Positions 13,001 through 28,000 of a stretch of 64,000 bases of DNA are shown here, piece by piece (the first letter of the stretch is position 1; every line of letters begins with the position of its first letter). The position numbers and the translations under genes are program-made. The DNA is from Apostichopus japonicus (Eukaryota; Echinodermata; Holothuroidea; Aspidochirotida; Stichopodidae), in contig NC_092563.1 of NCBI RefSeq assembly GCF_037975245.1, forward strand, positions 25,330,960-25,394,959, written 5' to 3'. The notes beneath the pieces are model-generated. The model was not told where the DNA came from, made no database searches, and was given only the letters and a program-made list of their open reading frames with translations.

Positions 13001-16000
13001 ATCTAACACTTCGTAACTGAGTGACATGTCATTGACAAAAGTCAGTATAGTTCCAGCCTAGGCCATGTGTTACTGTACATGTAGAACAAAATAAACTTAC
13101 TATTGATTATAACCAGTGCTAGGTCCAGGGCCCGACAGCCATCATTAGCCTGTATGGTGACATCTGCACCAACCTGGACCAGATACTCCACCATTTCCAG
13201 CTTCCTTGGAATCAGGTTGGAAAAGAAAGTGAAAGCAAAGTGAAAATCTCTGTTTGCCTACAAAGCTAACAAGGACATGGTAATGTGACTCTGATGAAGG
13301 TCAGTTCACCTCAGTTTATTCCACCTGAAGAGCAAGAAGTTTGACAAGTACTGCAGTGCCTCATTACTGAGAGGAAAACATTAGTTAAAGAGAACCAATG
13401 CAACAGAAGGAATTTTACAAGGGAGCTTGGTGGGGGGGGGGGAAGGGGAGATTATGCAGCTTATGAGAGAGAGAATTAATACTATGGTCAAGGCTGTTCC
13501 ATCAACTGGATAGTTTGAATACAGACTTGCCTTGAAAGATGTTGCTCATGCAAGTTCCATCTCAGAAGAGCTGTTAAGTATGACTTTAACATATGGCAAG
13601 TCAGAGTTATAATACTCTGGCATATTCTGAAGTACATACTGTACTGCAGATGTGATGGGGAGAGGCAACATAAGTGCATCCCAAACAATGTTGTAATAAA
13701 CAAAATTGGGAAGAAATGAGTGAATTGTACAGGACTTTTAATAACAAATGAAGGGACAACACTGTCAGCCTCACAAAGTACACCAGTATTCCAGGAAACC
13801 CTCTGAACAGAGTAGTTAGTTTTAGTTTGTCCCAGGTGAGGCCCAAATCAAGGAAAATGACAAACCAGAATGCTTTGGGATTTCTTGCCATAAAAGTTTC
13901 ATTCAATTACAGAAGATGCCAAGGACATTAAATTAAGGGACAACTACGTACCCAAAACGAGATTTATCAAAGCTACAAGTATTAAGTTAGCTTGTTTAAA
14001 TGGTTTTCAAGAGTTTGCCTCCTGCTGACCTCAAATGAACTTTGAACTTGCTCAGTAACAATAAACAGCCAAGAACTTACTAAGGGGAAGCTACATACCA
14101 AGTTTGAAGTTCATGCACTGTACGTTTGGCGGGTGACTGTGCTTACAAGCCTAGGCGTCATATACGCACATACGCGCAAAGACCCATGTCATCAATATCA
14201 CACATACATAGATCCAAATAGTCTTAGATTGAATCCTCTTTCTTACATGCTGCAGCTTCTGGGACTTTGCATCATCACCTTTGCATCATCATTGTATAAT
14301 TATGACACAAGATGCTGCTTTGTTGCAATGAAGTTGGTCTCAAGAAAGCTAGCAAGTCATGAGATCATTCTACACCCCAAAACGCCCCCCCCCCCCTCCC
14401 ATTGAAAAGTGGTGAATGTACAATCCTGCATGGTGGTGCAAATCAGTTGACTAATAGAAGTAAATGCAAGTTCATTCCTTTATTATTGAAGACATCATCA
14501 TTTGAAACACACAATTTCTGAAGTTTCAAGCCAAACCAACTGTTTTACCTCATATTGCATTTTCGAAAACATGTTTTTTGGCCAAAACTGCACAAGTAAA
14601 ACTTTGAAGCAGTCAATCCACCACCAGCACATCTGTACTGTATGGAAGTTCACCCAGCATGTTTGCGAGTGCTTTCACACGATCATATTTTGTCGAGTCA
14701 TACTGTAGATCTACAGATCCTTCACCATTAGGACCGAAATTTTGAAAAGGCCCTTTTATAAGACATGTATGATAAATAAAAGCTACAGGTAGTGGGTATG
14801 TGCACAAGTTCAAGGACGAAATCTGAACATTCTGGTTAATGAACATCAATCTTTATCCGCTTCAAGAATTCTAGATAATTGTCGGCAGGCGTTTACAAAC
14901 TCCACCTCTTTACTAACAATATCTTTGTTCTGTAATACGCAATATTAAGCAGCTTACAATCTACAGGGGAATTCTGGAAGCTGGGAGGGTAGCAACAAGT
15001 TGTGACAGATAGAGAAAGCATGTATTAAACTGAAGTTAATCCAAACAGTTAATCCTGAAGTTAATCTAAATATTTTTATTTTAAAGTTTATCTAAACAGT
15101 AAAGCTACTTAAACCTAAACACAAATCATTTCCAAAATGTGGATGTTATCTATTAAGAAGAGCTTCTGTTATGAAGTCTGCAAGTAAGGAGAAAAAAAGC
15201 TGTTTATGCCCTAGGGATAGCTTAAGGGGATTACGAAGCTGGGGTTACTTAGACATGTAACTTGACTTGCTAATAGGATTAAAGGATAGAGCTAGAGATG
15301 AGGAGAGGGGTTTACAGCAGTTTGGCTGTGGCTGTTGTGATGTAAGGAGCGAAGGTAATAACGAGAGACAAGGAAAGAGGGAATCCGAGATTGTGTGAGA
15401 GGATAGCGGTGATAGTGTTGGAAGTTAGCAGTTTTTTTTTTTTTACAATATACACAGATGATATACGTTCTTCTCTGGGGTGTAATGTAATTAAGTACGC
15501 TGATGATACAGCTACAGTATATCCCGTAACATTTCAAAGCGGACACACCTTGAAAATCAAAATGACTATATATCATGTATTGATAATATGGTCAATTTGT
15601 GTGAGCAGAAGAACCTCTTACTTAATCCTAAGAAATCTAAAGAAATAATTTTTGAAAACATTAACATTAAACATCAAGGTCTCATTCAGACCAGGGATCA
15701 GAAAACTTATGTTCAAGGCTCCATTGTTGAGCGGGTATCTCATACTATGTACTTAGGAGTTGGTATTGACGCCAAGTTAACCTTTACTAAACATATATCT
15801 AAAACGATGTCTAAGGTGTATTATATTGTATCAACGTTGGCATACATTACTCCTTATTTTCATTCTAATGTAAGAGATAAGGTTTTCAACTCATCAATTC
15901 TGCCAGTGATTGTGTATGCAGTTCCTGTCTGGTATCACCTTCTACTTGAAAAGGACAAGAAAAGAATCAGAAGTTTCTTGAAATATTGCTCAAATATATT

Positions 16001-19000
16001 TAATCTCGACTATGAAAGCCTTGTTGGTAAAGTAAACACTGCTGCTAAAAATGAATTCATAAGACTAGCTAAGAATATACATAGTTCTAAAGATCACCCA
16101 CTTCACTCCGAGTTGATCTCTCTGTGCAATAGAACCAACAAGTACAATCTACGTAATCCTACTATCTTGCCATCTTTTAGAATTATGCTTTTTAAGAACT
16201 CATTTATCTACAGAGCAGCCATTTATATTCAAAATGGGTTCTTAGAATCTCTGTTATAATCCATTTAATCTTTAAGACTTCTAATCCTCTATCTTATTTC
16301 TTGTTTTTGTCCATGCTTTCATGTTTGTACATGTTTACGTCTTTTATGTATCATTTTTATGTGTCCTATTTATAAATTTTATAATTTATACTGGAATAAA
16401 GAAATTGAAATTGAATTGAAGAGGTTGTTGATGAAGGCTTGATGGTTTGTGATTGTGAAAGGAAGCAGTGGCATTTTGTGGAGTCGGATAATAAAAGAAG
16501 AAAAGCAACGAATAACACCGTCCTGAACTTATTACCCCAAACTTAGGTAATCAGCTTCATATAATTGATTGGCCTGATGATAAATTGGAATATTTATTCT
16601 AGCCCTTCACAGATCTGCTTCTTACTCCTAAGCTACTAGTATAGACAGAGATGTGTTGCATAGAAGTATGTATACAATAAAAGATTCTCTTTGAAACGAA
16701 CTAGTTACCACCAAGGACACCATTCTTTGTTTTACTGTTAATCCTTCAATAGTATCCAAAAGCTAACCTTTAAGACAAAACTGTGCTACGTCGTCTGTTT
16801 AAACTTATAATAGCAGATAAGGAGAATACTGTTACCAGCCATTCATTGTTAAGTTCAAGTTTACATTCTGCGACACAAGCTGTCAACATCGTATTGTTTG
16901 TTCTGTGCTGATTTCAAATACCATGAGTGGATCGATCAATAGAAATAAAGAAGAAATATGCGGATGCCAAATTTGGGATTTAAGAGACATTTCTGGAACT
17001 CGTCTGTTTTAGTATTAGGTATGAAAAGATATCATAGTAAAATTTTGCCTTTTCAGGGATTAAATGTGAACTATCCTGTGAGATAAACATACAGTGACCA
17101 TGGCAACGACTTTGTCTTCAAAGCGTTGTCTCTTTTTCAGTTATTGTTCATAGATTAAAAGGAAATGACCCTGATCGTCAAGTCTTAGTTATGGTTGATA
17201 AGATATAAGTTTGTGGTTAAATCTTTATCCATGTAAGGCATCCCTGGTATATAGACGGTTGGTTTTACATACCTGTGGAAAGTGGCCTGCATGAGTGCTG
17301 TCCAGCCACTCTTGCTCTCCTTGTGGTTCACATCCGCCCCCTTATGTATGAGAAGCTTAGCTATGGTCACATGTCCCAACATTGCAGCTATCATGAGGGG
17401 TGTTGCACCATCCTTAGAGGTGACATTGCAGTGGCTAGAATCCTCATCCAAAATATGACTCACAAGCTCTTCATCTCCTAAAAGTAATTCAAAGCATTGG
17501 GTTTCAAAAAACAATTCTTTTGGCAAGTTACTTTACCATATACATAAAGGTACTGTAATTACAGTATCTAGAAAATGCCTTGACTGATTTACAGTATGAT
17601 ACAGACACACACACTGAACAGTTGGAACCCTAATATACAGCATGGAACTAATACACTACAACTGCACGAATGCTTTATAAATGATTATCAGTGTTGACAG
17701 CATGGCACTAAGACACAGAGGCATGAATACCTTTATATGAATATCAATGTTAACAGCATGGCACTAATAAACCAAGGCATGAATGCCTTTAACCGATTAC
17801 CAGTGTTCACAGCATGACACTAATATGCAACTGCAAGAATGCCTTATAAATGATTATCAGTGTTAACAGCATGGCACTAATACATTGACGCATGAATGCC
17901 TTTAAATGGCTATCAGTGTTAACAGCATGGCATGAATACATTGAGGCATGCATGCCTTAAAAATGGTCAGTGTTATAGAGCATTGCATTAGTTCACAACT
18001 ACATGAATGCCTTTAAATGGCTATCAGTGTTAACAGCATAGCACTAATACATTGAGGCATGAATGCCTTTAAATGACTATCAGTGTTAACAGCATGGCAC
18101 TAAAACATCAAGGCATAAATGCCTTTAAATGACTATCAGTGTTTACAGCATATAGCACTAATACATCGAGGCATGAATGCCTTCATTCCAACAGTCATTG
18201 CTTCCTTAATATCGCTTTGACCATTTCAGCATTTTGTCGCTTGGCAATTGCATAACGGTCAAATGAACAGAATTTTTTCCCCGTTCAATATAAGTTTCCA
18301 GAAAGTTTTTAAGCGGTCAACTTTAGCCACCCGAATATCCCAAGTTGAATATTTAAATTTAAAGAAGCTAAACCACACATTTTGGGTCATTTTGGTATGT
18401 GTGACAAGTTTGACAAAGTCTGACCTTTGATCAAGTGACATTGGCATTATACGTATTTTGAACACACTGCAGACAAGCAGAGTCTGATATCCTTCATGGT
18501 TTTACAAGCTTTCAGCCATTTTGTCATATTGGTGCATGGATGATCCAAAATTCTGTTTGTTTTGGTTATTGAACAATTTGACCCTACAGGTATGTCATGA
18601 TACGTCACAGGACCACTTCATCCATTGCGTTTTGAGTCATTTTAGAATATATGTGTAACAACCAGAGATACTGTACAATTATACAACCAGAGCTACAATT
18701 ATGCAATCAGCTGCTTAATACAAAAGGCAAAATTCAGCTTTGCCAGTTTATACTGACCAACTTCAGTAGCAGCAACAATTCTTGTCTTTTCCAGATCTGC
18801 AATTGGAAAAGAAGAAGAAAAAGGAGACAATGTTACGCTCAGAACTACCACTGATTATTAAGTTGCGCTTGAAAACAAAATATCATTCTATTATTGATCA
18901 TTATTACCTGTCCCACCTTTCAAAAATAGTGGGCAATTTAGAACCTTAGGAGGCTAAGTGATTCCTTTCAACACTATCTTTGCAAACAGTTTAAATTCGT

Positions 19001-22000
19001 AGGCTGCGCACATATTTGACCTCCCCAGAAAACAATGTAGGGTTCTAGATCTCAATAATGTGAATTCATCTAACAAGCAATGGAGTTCAATCATCAACTG
19101 ACTTGAGTACTGTATTACTGTTTAACAACAAGAGCTCTGTAAAACATGTATACACACAGATGCACAAAAACACACAGCGATAAAAACATACACAGGCTAT
19201 CACCGATGCACGCCTTACGCCTTTAGGCAAGGAATCAAACCTGGGAATAATGACATTGTCGTCAGCAACACCAGATAACAATTGTAGATCTTTCCTTTGT
19301 TGATCTAATGATCATGCAGATTTTGAGTGAATGAGTATAAAAGTATGTTTGCATATTTAATTAGAAATTACAAAGAGGATATAGGATAATGAGCAAAGCA
19401 GAGCTTAGATGGGTCAGATCCAAAACCTCTGCCAATGTTATGGATGGAATTCACAGAGTTAAAGTCCCATCAAAAATAGTGTGAGAGTTAGTATTTGGTG
19501 AGGTACGCATGATTGATTTAAGTTGGGATACTTCTACCATATAATGGAAAAAAATTAATTGGGTGGTGCAATATTAGTCTGAATATGCAAATTAGGTGTT
19601 CGTTATGGACGGAATCAGAAAATGATCAATATCCACCAACCATCATAGTGGGTCAAAACTCTGTGAAGTGTTCAGGATTTCAAAGTATAAGGTACTATAC
19701 ATCACAGGCCTGGTACAGTACCTACAGTAAGCTTTATCATACTCCCACTCATAATCTTCAATGTACCTCTATTAACCCACTACCCCAAACCAAAATTCTG
19801 TGCTATGGACGGAATGTACTACGTTATGGACGGAAGGTTTCGTCCTGATTTAGGATCAACTCTTGAATTGTGAAGTGTGTGCTATAAGTTAATACTTATG
19901 GCCAATATGTGTAATAATATCAAATAAAATTGAATTTATTATAAGAAGGGAAAGAGCTAGTCCTGAAATAGGAATTGTTATGGACGGAATGTTATGGACG
20001 GAAAGTATTGAATTAGCCTGAAATGAATTGCTATAGCACATGAAATGTTTCACTCTTGCTGAAGGTACTCATCAGGTGGCTTTCAGCACTATTAGCAGAG
20101 GCTGTCAGTACTTTTCCCATTTGTTTTTTACACTTTTGTGGCTTCACCTCCTTCAAACAATGCCAATGAAATCAAAGTTTCACCAGTCTGCAAAACTTGT
20201 ATGAAAGAAAACAACACATGCAAATATTTTTTATCTTTTAATTCAAAACACTTTCAGCTGTAACAGTGAACAAGATGAACCTTATTGTTCATAAAAAAAA
20301 TTAAACCTTGGACCTGTACATGGACAGCAATAGCCCTCTTTTAAACAAGGTCATGAACGAGAACATCAGTAAACTTTCAACACTTTAACATTACCACAAA
20401 AACTGTGGATATGGGAGGCCTGTATGGTTGAACAGTCATGAAAATTTGAAGTAGACTTTTCAATCTTAACAAAATACATCGATTCATATTTGTCAAAATT
20501 TTCCGTCACCATCACGGCTCACAATCTCTTTGAAACTTGTCCCTAATATATTCAACCACCTTTGTTGCAATTCCCACTTTGCTACTTGTAATTGGGAGGA
20601 CAGGCTGTTCTAGTTTCCCCATGATCATTCCTAGTGGGATCCAAGATTTGTCTTCAGGTGATGGCCAGAAGAAAGTATTGGTAGGGCCCTTAGGGTGTAG
20701 GAAGGAGACATAGACATCATTATTGTCAACTGATATTTGGTCTACCTTTTCCAACCACCAGTCTCCTTCATACACAAAAACCACGTTGCATGAGGTTGAC
20801 AACTTGGATAAGGGTCATTCCGTGTCAAATCACGGATGGCTGTTGCTGCGCCCTCTCCAAAAATTCCCAAATTTTTTGTATGATTGGACCATCATGAAAT
20901 AAGCATATTCTGAAAATTTCAGTTGCATTGCTTTACAATTGGCTGATTTATCACTTTGAAATTCTGCAATTTGTTGCCACCATGGCATTTTCTTAAGTTT
21001 TGAGGTCTCATTACTCAGCAATTAACCATTCTACTACCTTTCTATTACAGATGCCTATAGAGTCTATCCCATAGAATAGGAAAATAAAAAATTAGGCTAC
21101 AAAAATGTTGTCTTGTGGAGTTAGGTCAACTTAAAAGTGTCAAAATATTCGATTTTCTTGTACTTTCACTAAAAAATGTGCTATTTTTAGTGATGAATTG
21201 CTCCTAAAAAGTTGCTTCAGGGTACTTGATTCTTTCAGAGGTTATTATGTCTGGTACAAACATTACAAAATAATGATTACAATGCTTTCCTGTGATATGT
21301 TTGCAAGTTGTGCAACTCTAAAGTTGCTATTTCATGCTGCGATTCAGCATGAGGTAGGAGTTTTGATGCCAATTTTTTACCAAAGTAACCATGTCAGAGC
21401 TGTCAGGGTTTTATACTTTAACTATAAGTATAAAGTTCTTACACCTAAACAAATTTCAGGGTTCTAGCTGTTCTCAATAATAATTTATGAAGTTGTTAAG
21501 CTGCTCCGATGTACAAAAGAGGTCGTCTTTGATGGCCAATAATTCAAAATGCGTCAGGTTGAAAAAATCTGATAATTTTTTCTGGAAGAGATATAGTACC
21601 ACCCTGTTTGTACAAAAAATTTCAGGAGGGTGTTTTGCCTTATTTTGAAATGAAAAATCCTCAAAGTTTGGGATTTTTACAAAAATTTCTTCTTTTTTTT
21701 TTTTTTAATTTAGGGAAAACATCACCTGAAAGCCTAAAAAAATACTGTAATGTACATGTAAAAAAAGGTTTTCCATCCTAAATAACATCCATTCACATTT
21801 GATGTCTCTGATTTAACTTACTAAAAAATATTCTGCATAGTTTTTCCAAAGATAGTAATTTCCATCCATAACATTCACATTCCGTCCATAACGTTTTCCA
21901 AATTCCATCCATAACACAGATGTTTCATTGAACCCCAGTTTATCTATATGCAAGAATCTGGTAATTTTTCACTTCATCCTTAATGGCATTGATAATCTTC

Positions 22001-25000
22001 AGAAGATTACATGCAAATTTTATCACTGAAGTGAACTTTAAAATTGCCAGGAGATTAATGACATCAGGTAGCGTTATGGACGGAATTAATGATTTTCTTC
22101 TCGATTAGCATCTTAATTAGGGATGCCCTACTTCATTTTTCCAAACACTATTTTGGAGAGATCAGTACCATAAACAATTATTCAGGTGCAGATTCCTGTG
22201 AATTCCATTATTCCTTGCAGTTCAGTGGCACAAATTGCTGTTTCCGTCCATAACGCTGGCTTAAGTGCATTGTCGATATAATTAAGCAGTACTCGTTAAC
22301 AAAGAAACATACAAATTTATCTTTTTGCCAAGCAAGCTTAAATTGTTTTTCTTTTGGGCAAAACTATCAAAATTGGTAACTATGATCATCTAAATTTTAG
22401 CCCTGAGGTTGACAGGTTTTGGATCTGACCCAGATACCAACTATATACCTATAATTAGTCGAGCATGTGTACCAATCAGAATGAAAAGGACACATCTAGC
22501 CCTCTGTATAATTAACAAAACTTTTGAATCTTGCAGAAATCAACAATTTAAAGAATGACATTTGATTTTGCACTCCGCATGATACTTCGCTGTTTGCTCT
22601 ATAGGGAGTATCCATTTCATCTTTTCATAACTTATTCAAACTATGGATGACTAATCTATCTCAAATCCCAATGTTTATTTTATTTGTACATTCTAGGAGA
22701 ACAACAACCGGAGTGTAGGAACCAGGCTTATAAATATCTTACTGTATTTGAGATTAACTGCTGAGTTATGACGGCAACCCTTTGTACTTGTGAATAATGC
22801 ATAAAAAAAAAACCAACAAACAGTTTAAGCCCCAGTGGATATGATTGCCATGTATATACCTAATCCAACATTCATATCAGAAGAAACATTGTCTTATGAC
22901 ACACATACCTGTACTTATATGAACCCTAGCCCATGCATTCAGTAATTTCATAGCAACTACAGTAAACAGCATTTGTTATAAAAGCTGCCTGAATTAAAAT
23001 AAAGATATGGACATATGTGACTAAATTTCTTACTTCAGACTAAATGTTAATTCACTAATTGCTCTGTTTTGTGTTATGTTGAGTGTTAACTTAATGCGAG
23101 TGGTGCCACTCTAAGGGAAAACTCACACATAACTGGATAACTCTACTTTTAACCCCTGCTCCTTCTAACCATTTGGTTGCTCTTGATAAACTGTTGACTG
23201 TTAATCCAACTCCAGAAATGTTTCATTTAAATAATTTAACAAATCTGTTTTTCCCTTCATTTGCAATCTTCGGATATTGTACAGTACGGTAACAAGTGAA
23301 ATGCTACAGATTCTACAGCTTTCAGATGAAATATTGTATTTCCACAGCGTTTATCAATAAGCTATACAACATTCCTTAATATTATTTTCATGCACGTAGA
23401 AAGGATGGTAACATTTGCAGTACTTACTTACTCACTACTGTACTTACAGTAAGTTATTTGACTAATGGAGATGGTGGTAGGTTGCTGCTTATGAATATTT
23501 TTCTGGTAAATTCTAATTTTTTATTCCAAATGTTACAACTCAACTCTTAATTTCAACTCAACTCTCACCGCTTAAATTCTTTCTACGTATCAACAGAGAA
23601 GTAAGAGTAAATCTGAACAGATTGGACGACTAATGGGCACAGTACAGTAGTTTGAGCTCACATACTGTAATATTTATAAAAATTGTAAATAAATATCATA
23701 AATACGCCTCAATGAAAACAATTAAATGCCGTATTCAGTTATTTTTTGCAATAAGCTTACTGTACTTCCATTATTAAGAAACAAAAGAAAGAGTATTATA
23801 ATAATCTTTCTTTTTAATATTAAATGCTAGAGTTTCTAAGCATTCTGGTAACATATAAAGTACTTGGAACATGATCAATGATATTTAATAGGGGTACAAG
23901 TAGCCGCAAGAAGCCTAATGAAGATGTTAAGTGTTGACTTTATTACCCCATTGGCGTTATGCGAAGAATTTACCACCAGTAGTGAGGTGGCTTAGCAACA
24001 ATTTTGGGGCTTAACGTTACCGGCCGGACAAAAGTACCAAATTTGGCATGGAGTTTCTTTTCGACCTATCTATCGATTTTATCCGTGGAACCCACTTTAT
24101 CGGTTCCGATTTTCCAAGATGGCGGCCAAAATCCAAGATGGCCGCCAGAAAAAAGGAAATGTCATATATCTGGCTGTAAAAATCGGAGATGAACAAATGA
24201 GAGGTCAATTCAGGTGTTTCCGGGGTCACTGAAACAGATGATGATCATGGCATGTTGCTTGAGTAACCCACTTCCAAGATGGCGGCCAAAATCCAAGATG
24301 GCCGCCAGAAAAAAAGGAAATGTCATATATCTGGCTGTAAAAATCGGAGATGATCAAATGAGGGGTCAATTAAGGTGTTTCCGAGCTCACTGAAACAGAT
24401 GATGGTCATGGTATATTGCTTGGGCCACCCACTTCCAAGATGGCGGATAGAATCCAAGATGGCCCCCTGGAAAAAAAGGAAATTTCATATATTCAATCCC
24501 CAGACCCCCTGTGCCCTTTTCTGATCGGGACCATCAAACCTTCCGTCCTTAAACGTGTAAATGAAACCGGGCTAGCACCCTGACTATATGTTATGGCTGG
24601 TATTCTTATTGTGTCACTTTGGCTCAGGAAGTCACTTAGGACTTATTGGGGAACTTTGAGGTGTGTTCGACCGTGGATAGACACTGTCGTAAAGCCCGTT
24701 ATTGTATGGGAGTTACGAGTGTCATGTAAGACTGATTACATTGAGTCAACTATATAATAGCGTAACTTGAGGGGAAAACAGACCAGATGTGAATACCAAC
24801 TCATTGAGGGATTTTTTACGATTGTGCACCCTTCATAACACAACGTCATTTGTGCGAACAACACACGCTAAGTCAGGTCACTAGTCATCTGAGGTATTTA
24901 GGTCGTTCTTTTCGAACCTGTACTCCAGGGCTGCTATTAGCAAGGATCTCCAGGAAGACTTGTTGTCTGGTATAGACAAGCCCCCCCCCCCCCCTTCATA

Positions 25001-28000
25001 AACACAACGTCAATTCTGCGAACAACACACGCTAAGTCGGGTCACTAGTCATCTGAGGTCAACCAATAACACTAATAACTAAAACAACAACAACAACAAC
25101 CAATAACACCAATAATGAAGGCGTGAAACCATCATTCCCACACCAACCAGACAAAGGGACACTCCAGCAAAAGGTGTTGCATAGTCCTGATGGCTTTACA
25201 GCCCACACAGGGACAAATCCCTTAACCTAATCGCCACCTGACTAGGCGAAAATGGTTAGTGATGAGGACCCCATGTGCAATCCTCCTTGCCATGTCCCGG
25301 AGACGGCTATCTAGTGGCTTACAACACACAGAACACCACACATCTGGAGAGATGGCGGTTTGGCAAGCCGAGGGGGCCACGTTCAGCAGAACATCTGGCC
25401 CACCCTCCTCTTTGATTCTACAAAGTGAGTCACCAACCTGAGTATACACCCACGAAGCCGGTTGTTGGAAAAGTATCCGGGCCAGTAGTGGCGAAAAAGA
25501 AAACCACCCCAGAACCTAACAAAAAAGGCAAACGAGGGATTCTCAAACGCAACGAAAAAACCTTTCAAAAGGAGAAAGCGCAGTTAAGATGATAGGTGGA
25601 CCAAACCATGCCCACCCGCTCAAGGGGGTCTTTTACAGAACGGTCCTTTTGAGAAAGTTTGGTTTGCACTTTCCCCAAATGAAATAAAAAATGATCCTCT
25701 CCAATCGCACCAAGGCATAATCTGGTGCAGCGATCACCGACCCAGGATACCAAAGGAGAGGAACAATAAAACGATTGACAACTGTAACCTTCCCAGGGAG
25801 GGAGAGTCACCTCCGATTGAATGTGTCGAGCCTTGCCTCCACCTGATCAGCCTTCTCGGCCCAAGTGGTGGCCTCCGGGGCACCAAAACCTAGCCAGATG
25901 CCGATTACCCTGATCATGACATCTGACCAAGTAGCATCGAACGGGAGGGATTGGCCACGCCAACCTCCTGAACGCAGCCCTTTGGTCTTGGACTTGTTAA
26001 GTCTGGCACCAGAAGCCTCTTGGAAGGTGGCCAAAACCTTCGATAAAGGCTTGAAGGAGACGAGGTCCAACACAATACAAGTGACGTCATCGGCATATTG
26101 CACGCATTTAACTCTAGCCCCACCCGGTACATTGAAAGGCCGAAACCCCGAGCATCTGTCCAGCGAGGTACTGAGCGTTTCGCTGAAGAGAACATACAAC
26201 AACGGGAAGAGGGGACAAACCTGACGGACTCCCCTTCGAACCGGGAAGGGACCAGAAGTAAATCCGTTAACAGTGACCATGCTCGTGACGTCCTTATATA
26301 GTAACCAGACCCAACGAATAAACACTGAGTTCAATCTGAAGGACTCGCACAGCGCAAGTCTGGAGAGGACCTACAATATCCGGCATCACATCCGCTAAGC
26401 GATTTCCTAATGCTTTGGCCAGGATTTTGTAGTCCCGATTTAACAGCGTTATTGCACGCCTATTAGGGTCTAAAGGGTCTCCCAACTTTGGGAGGAGAAC
26501 AATATTTCCAGCTCTCTGTGTTTGGCTCATGTAATTGAACTGGGAAGCGGTGGCGAACACGTCTCTAAAGTCCCCACCGAGAACCTCCCAGAAGGTCCTA
26601 TAGAACTCAGCAGTGAGGCCATCGGGACCGGGACTTTCCCTTCTTCATCGCTGCTACCGCTGTCCAGAGCTCACCAACGGAGAGATTCGAACCCAAGCTA
26701 TCGTTTTACTATGAGGGGGGGGGGGGGGCCCTTGTCTATACCAGACAACAAGTCTTCCTGGAGATCCTCGCTAACAGTAGCCCTGGAGTACAGGTTCGAA
26801 AAGACTACTTAAATACCTCAGATGCCTAGTGACCTGCTTAGCGTGTGTTGTTTGCACAATTGACGTTGTGTTTAGGAAGGGTGCACAATCGTACAAAATC
26901 TCTCAATGAGTCGGTATTCACATCTGGTCTGTTTTCCCTCAGGTTACCCTATTATATAGTTGACTCAATGTAATCAGTCTTACATGACACTCGTAACTCC
27001 CATATAATAACGGGCTTTGCGACAGTGTCTATCCACGGTCGATCACACCTCAAAGTTCCCCAATAAGTCCTAAGTGGCTTCCTGAACCAAAGTGACACAA
27101 TTAGAATACCAGCCATAACATATATAATCAGGATGCTAGCCCGGTTTCATTTACACGTTTGAGGATGGAAGGTTTGATGGTCCCGATCAGAAAAGGGCAC
27201 AGGGGTCTGGGGAATGAATATATATGAAATTTCCTTTTTTTCCAGGGGGACATCTTGGATTCTGGCCGCCATCTTGGAAGTGGGTGGCCCAAGCAATATA
27301 CCATGACCATCATCTGTTTCAGTGAGCTCGGAAACACCTTAATTGACCCCTCATTTGTTCATCTCCGATTTTTACAGCCAGGTATATGACATTTCCTTTT
27401 TTTCTGGCGGCCATCTTGGATTTTGGCCGCCATCTTGGAAGTGGGTTACTCAAGCAACATGCCATGATCATCATCTGTTTCAGTGACCCCGGAAACACCT
27501 GAATTGACCACTCATTTGTTCATCTCCGATTTTTACAGCCAGATATATGACATTTCCTTTTTTTCTGGCGGCCATCTTGGATTTTGGCCGCCATCTTGAA
27601 AAATCGGAACCGATAAAGTGGGTTCCACGGATAAAATCGATAGATAGGTCGAAAAGAAACTCCATGCCAAATTTGGTACTTTTGTCCGGCCGGTAACGTT
27701 AAAGTTGCTAAGCCACCTGACTACAGGGAGAAATTCGCCCTTTTATTTGTGGATCCAGCTTGGGTATTTTGCAGGATTAAAGTAAAGAGAATCTAGAGTT
27801 TACGAAGAGGAGATAACTCATAATGGTAGAAAAGATTGATATTGTTAAAGACATTCCGAATTACCTCAGTGAATTATTCGCTCACATCTGTCCTAACTCC
27901 TAAACTGCATAATTTAGAACTCGATCAGTTCGGATGGCACTACTTGTTCTCACAATTTTCATTTCATTTCGTTTTGTTTCCACAAAATGCAATTTTAATG

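Noticed and set aside
20812-20840. GGGTCATTCCGTGTCAAATC as the end of another nested transposon
   Set aside because: It resembles a transposon terminus I have seen, but no inverted partner was found in the window.
24004-24229. Frames inside the foldback arms
   Set aside because: The same sequence recurs in both arms and tandem units; there is no family similarity and it is repeat DNA.
25865-26301. Plus-strand open frames of 119 and 67 codons
   Set aside because: They are shadows of the minus-strand LINE reverse transcriptase, which has clear family motifs.
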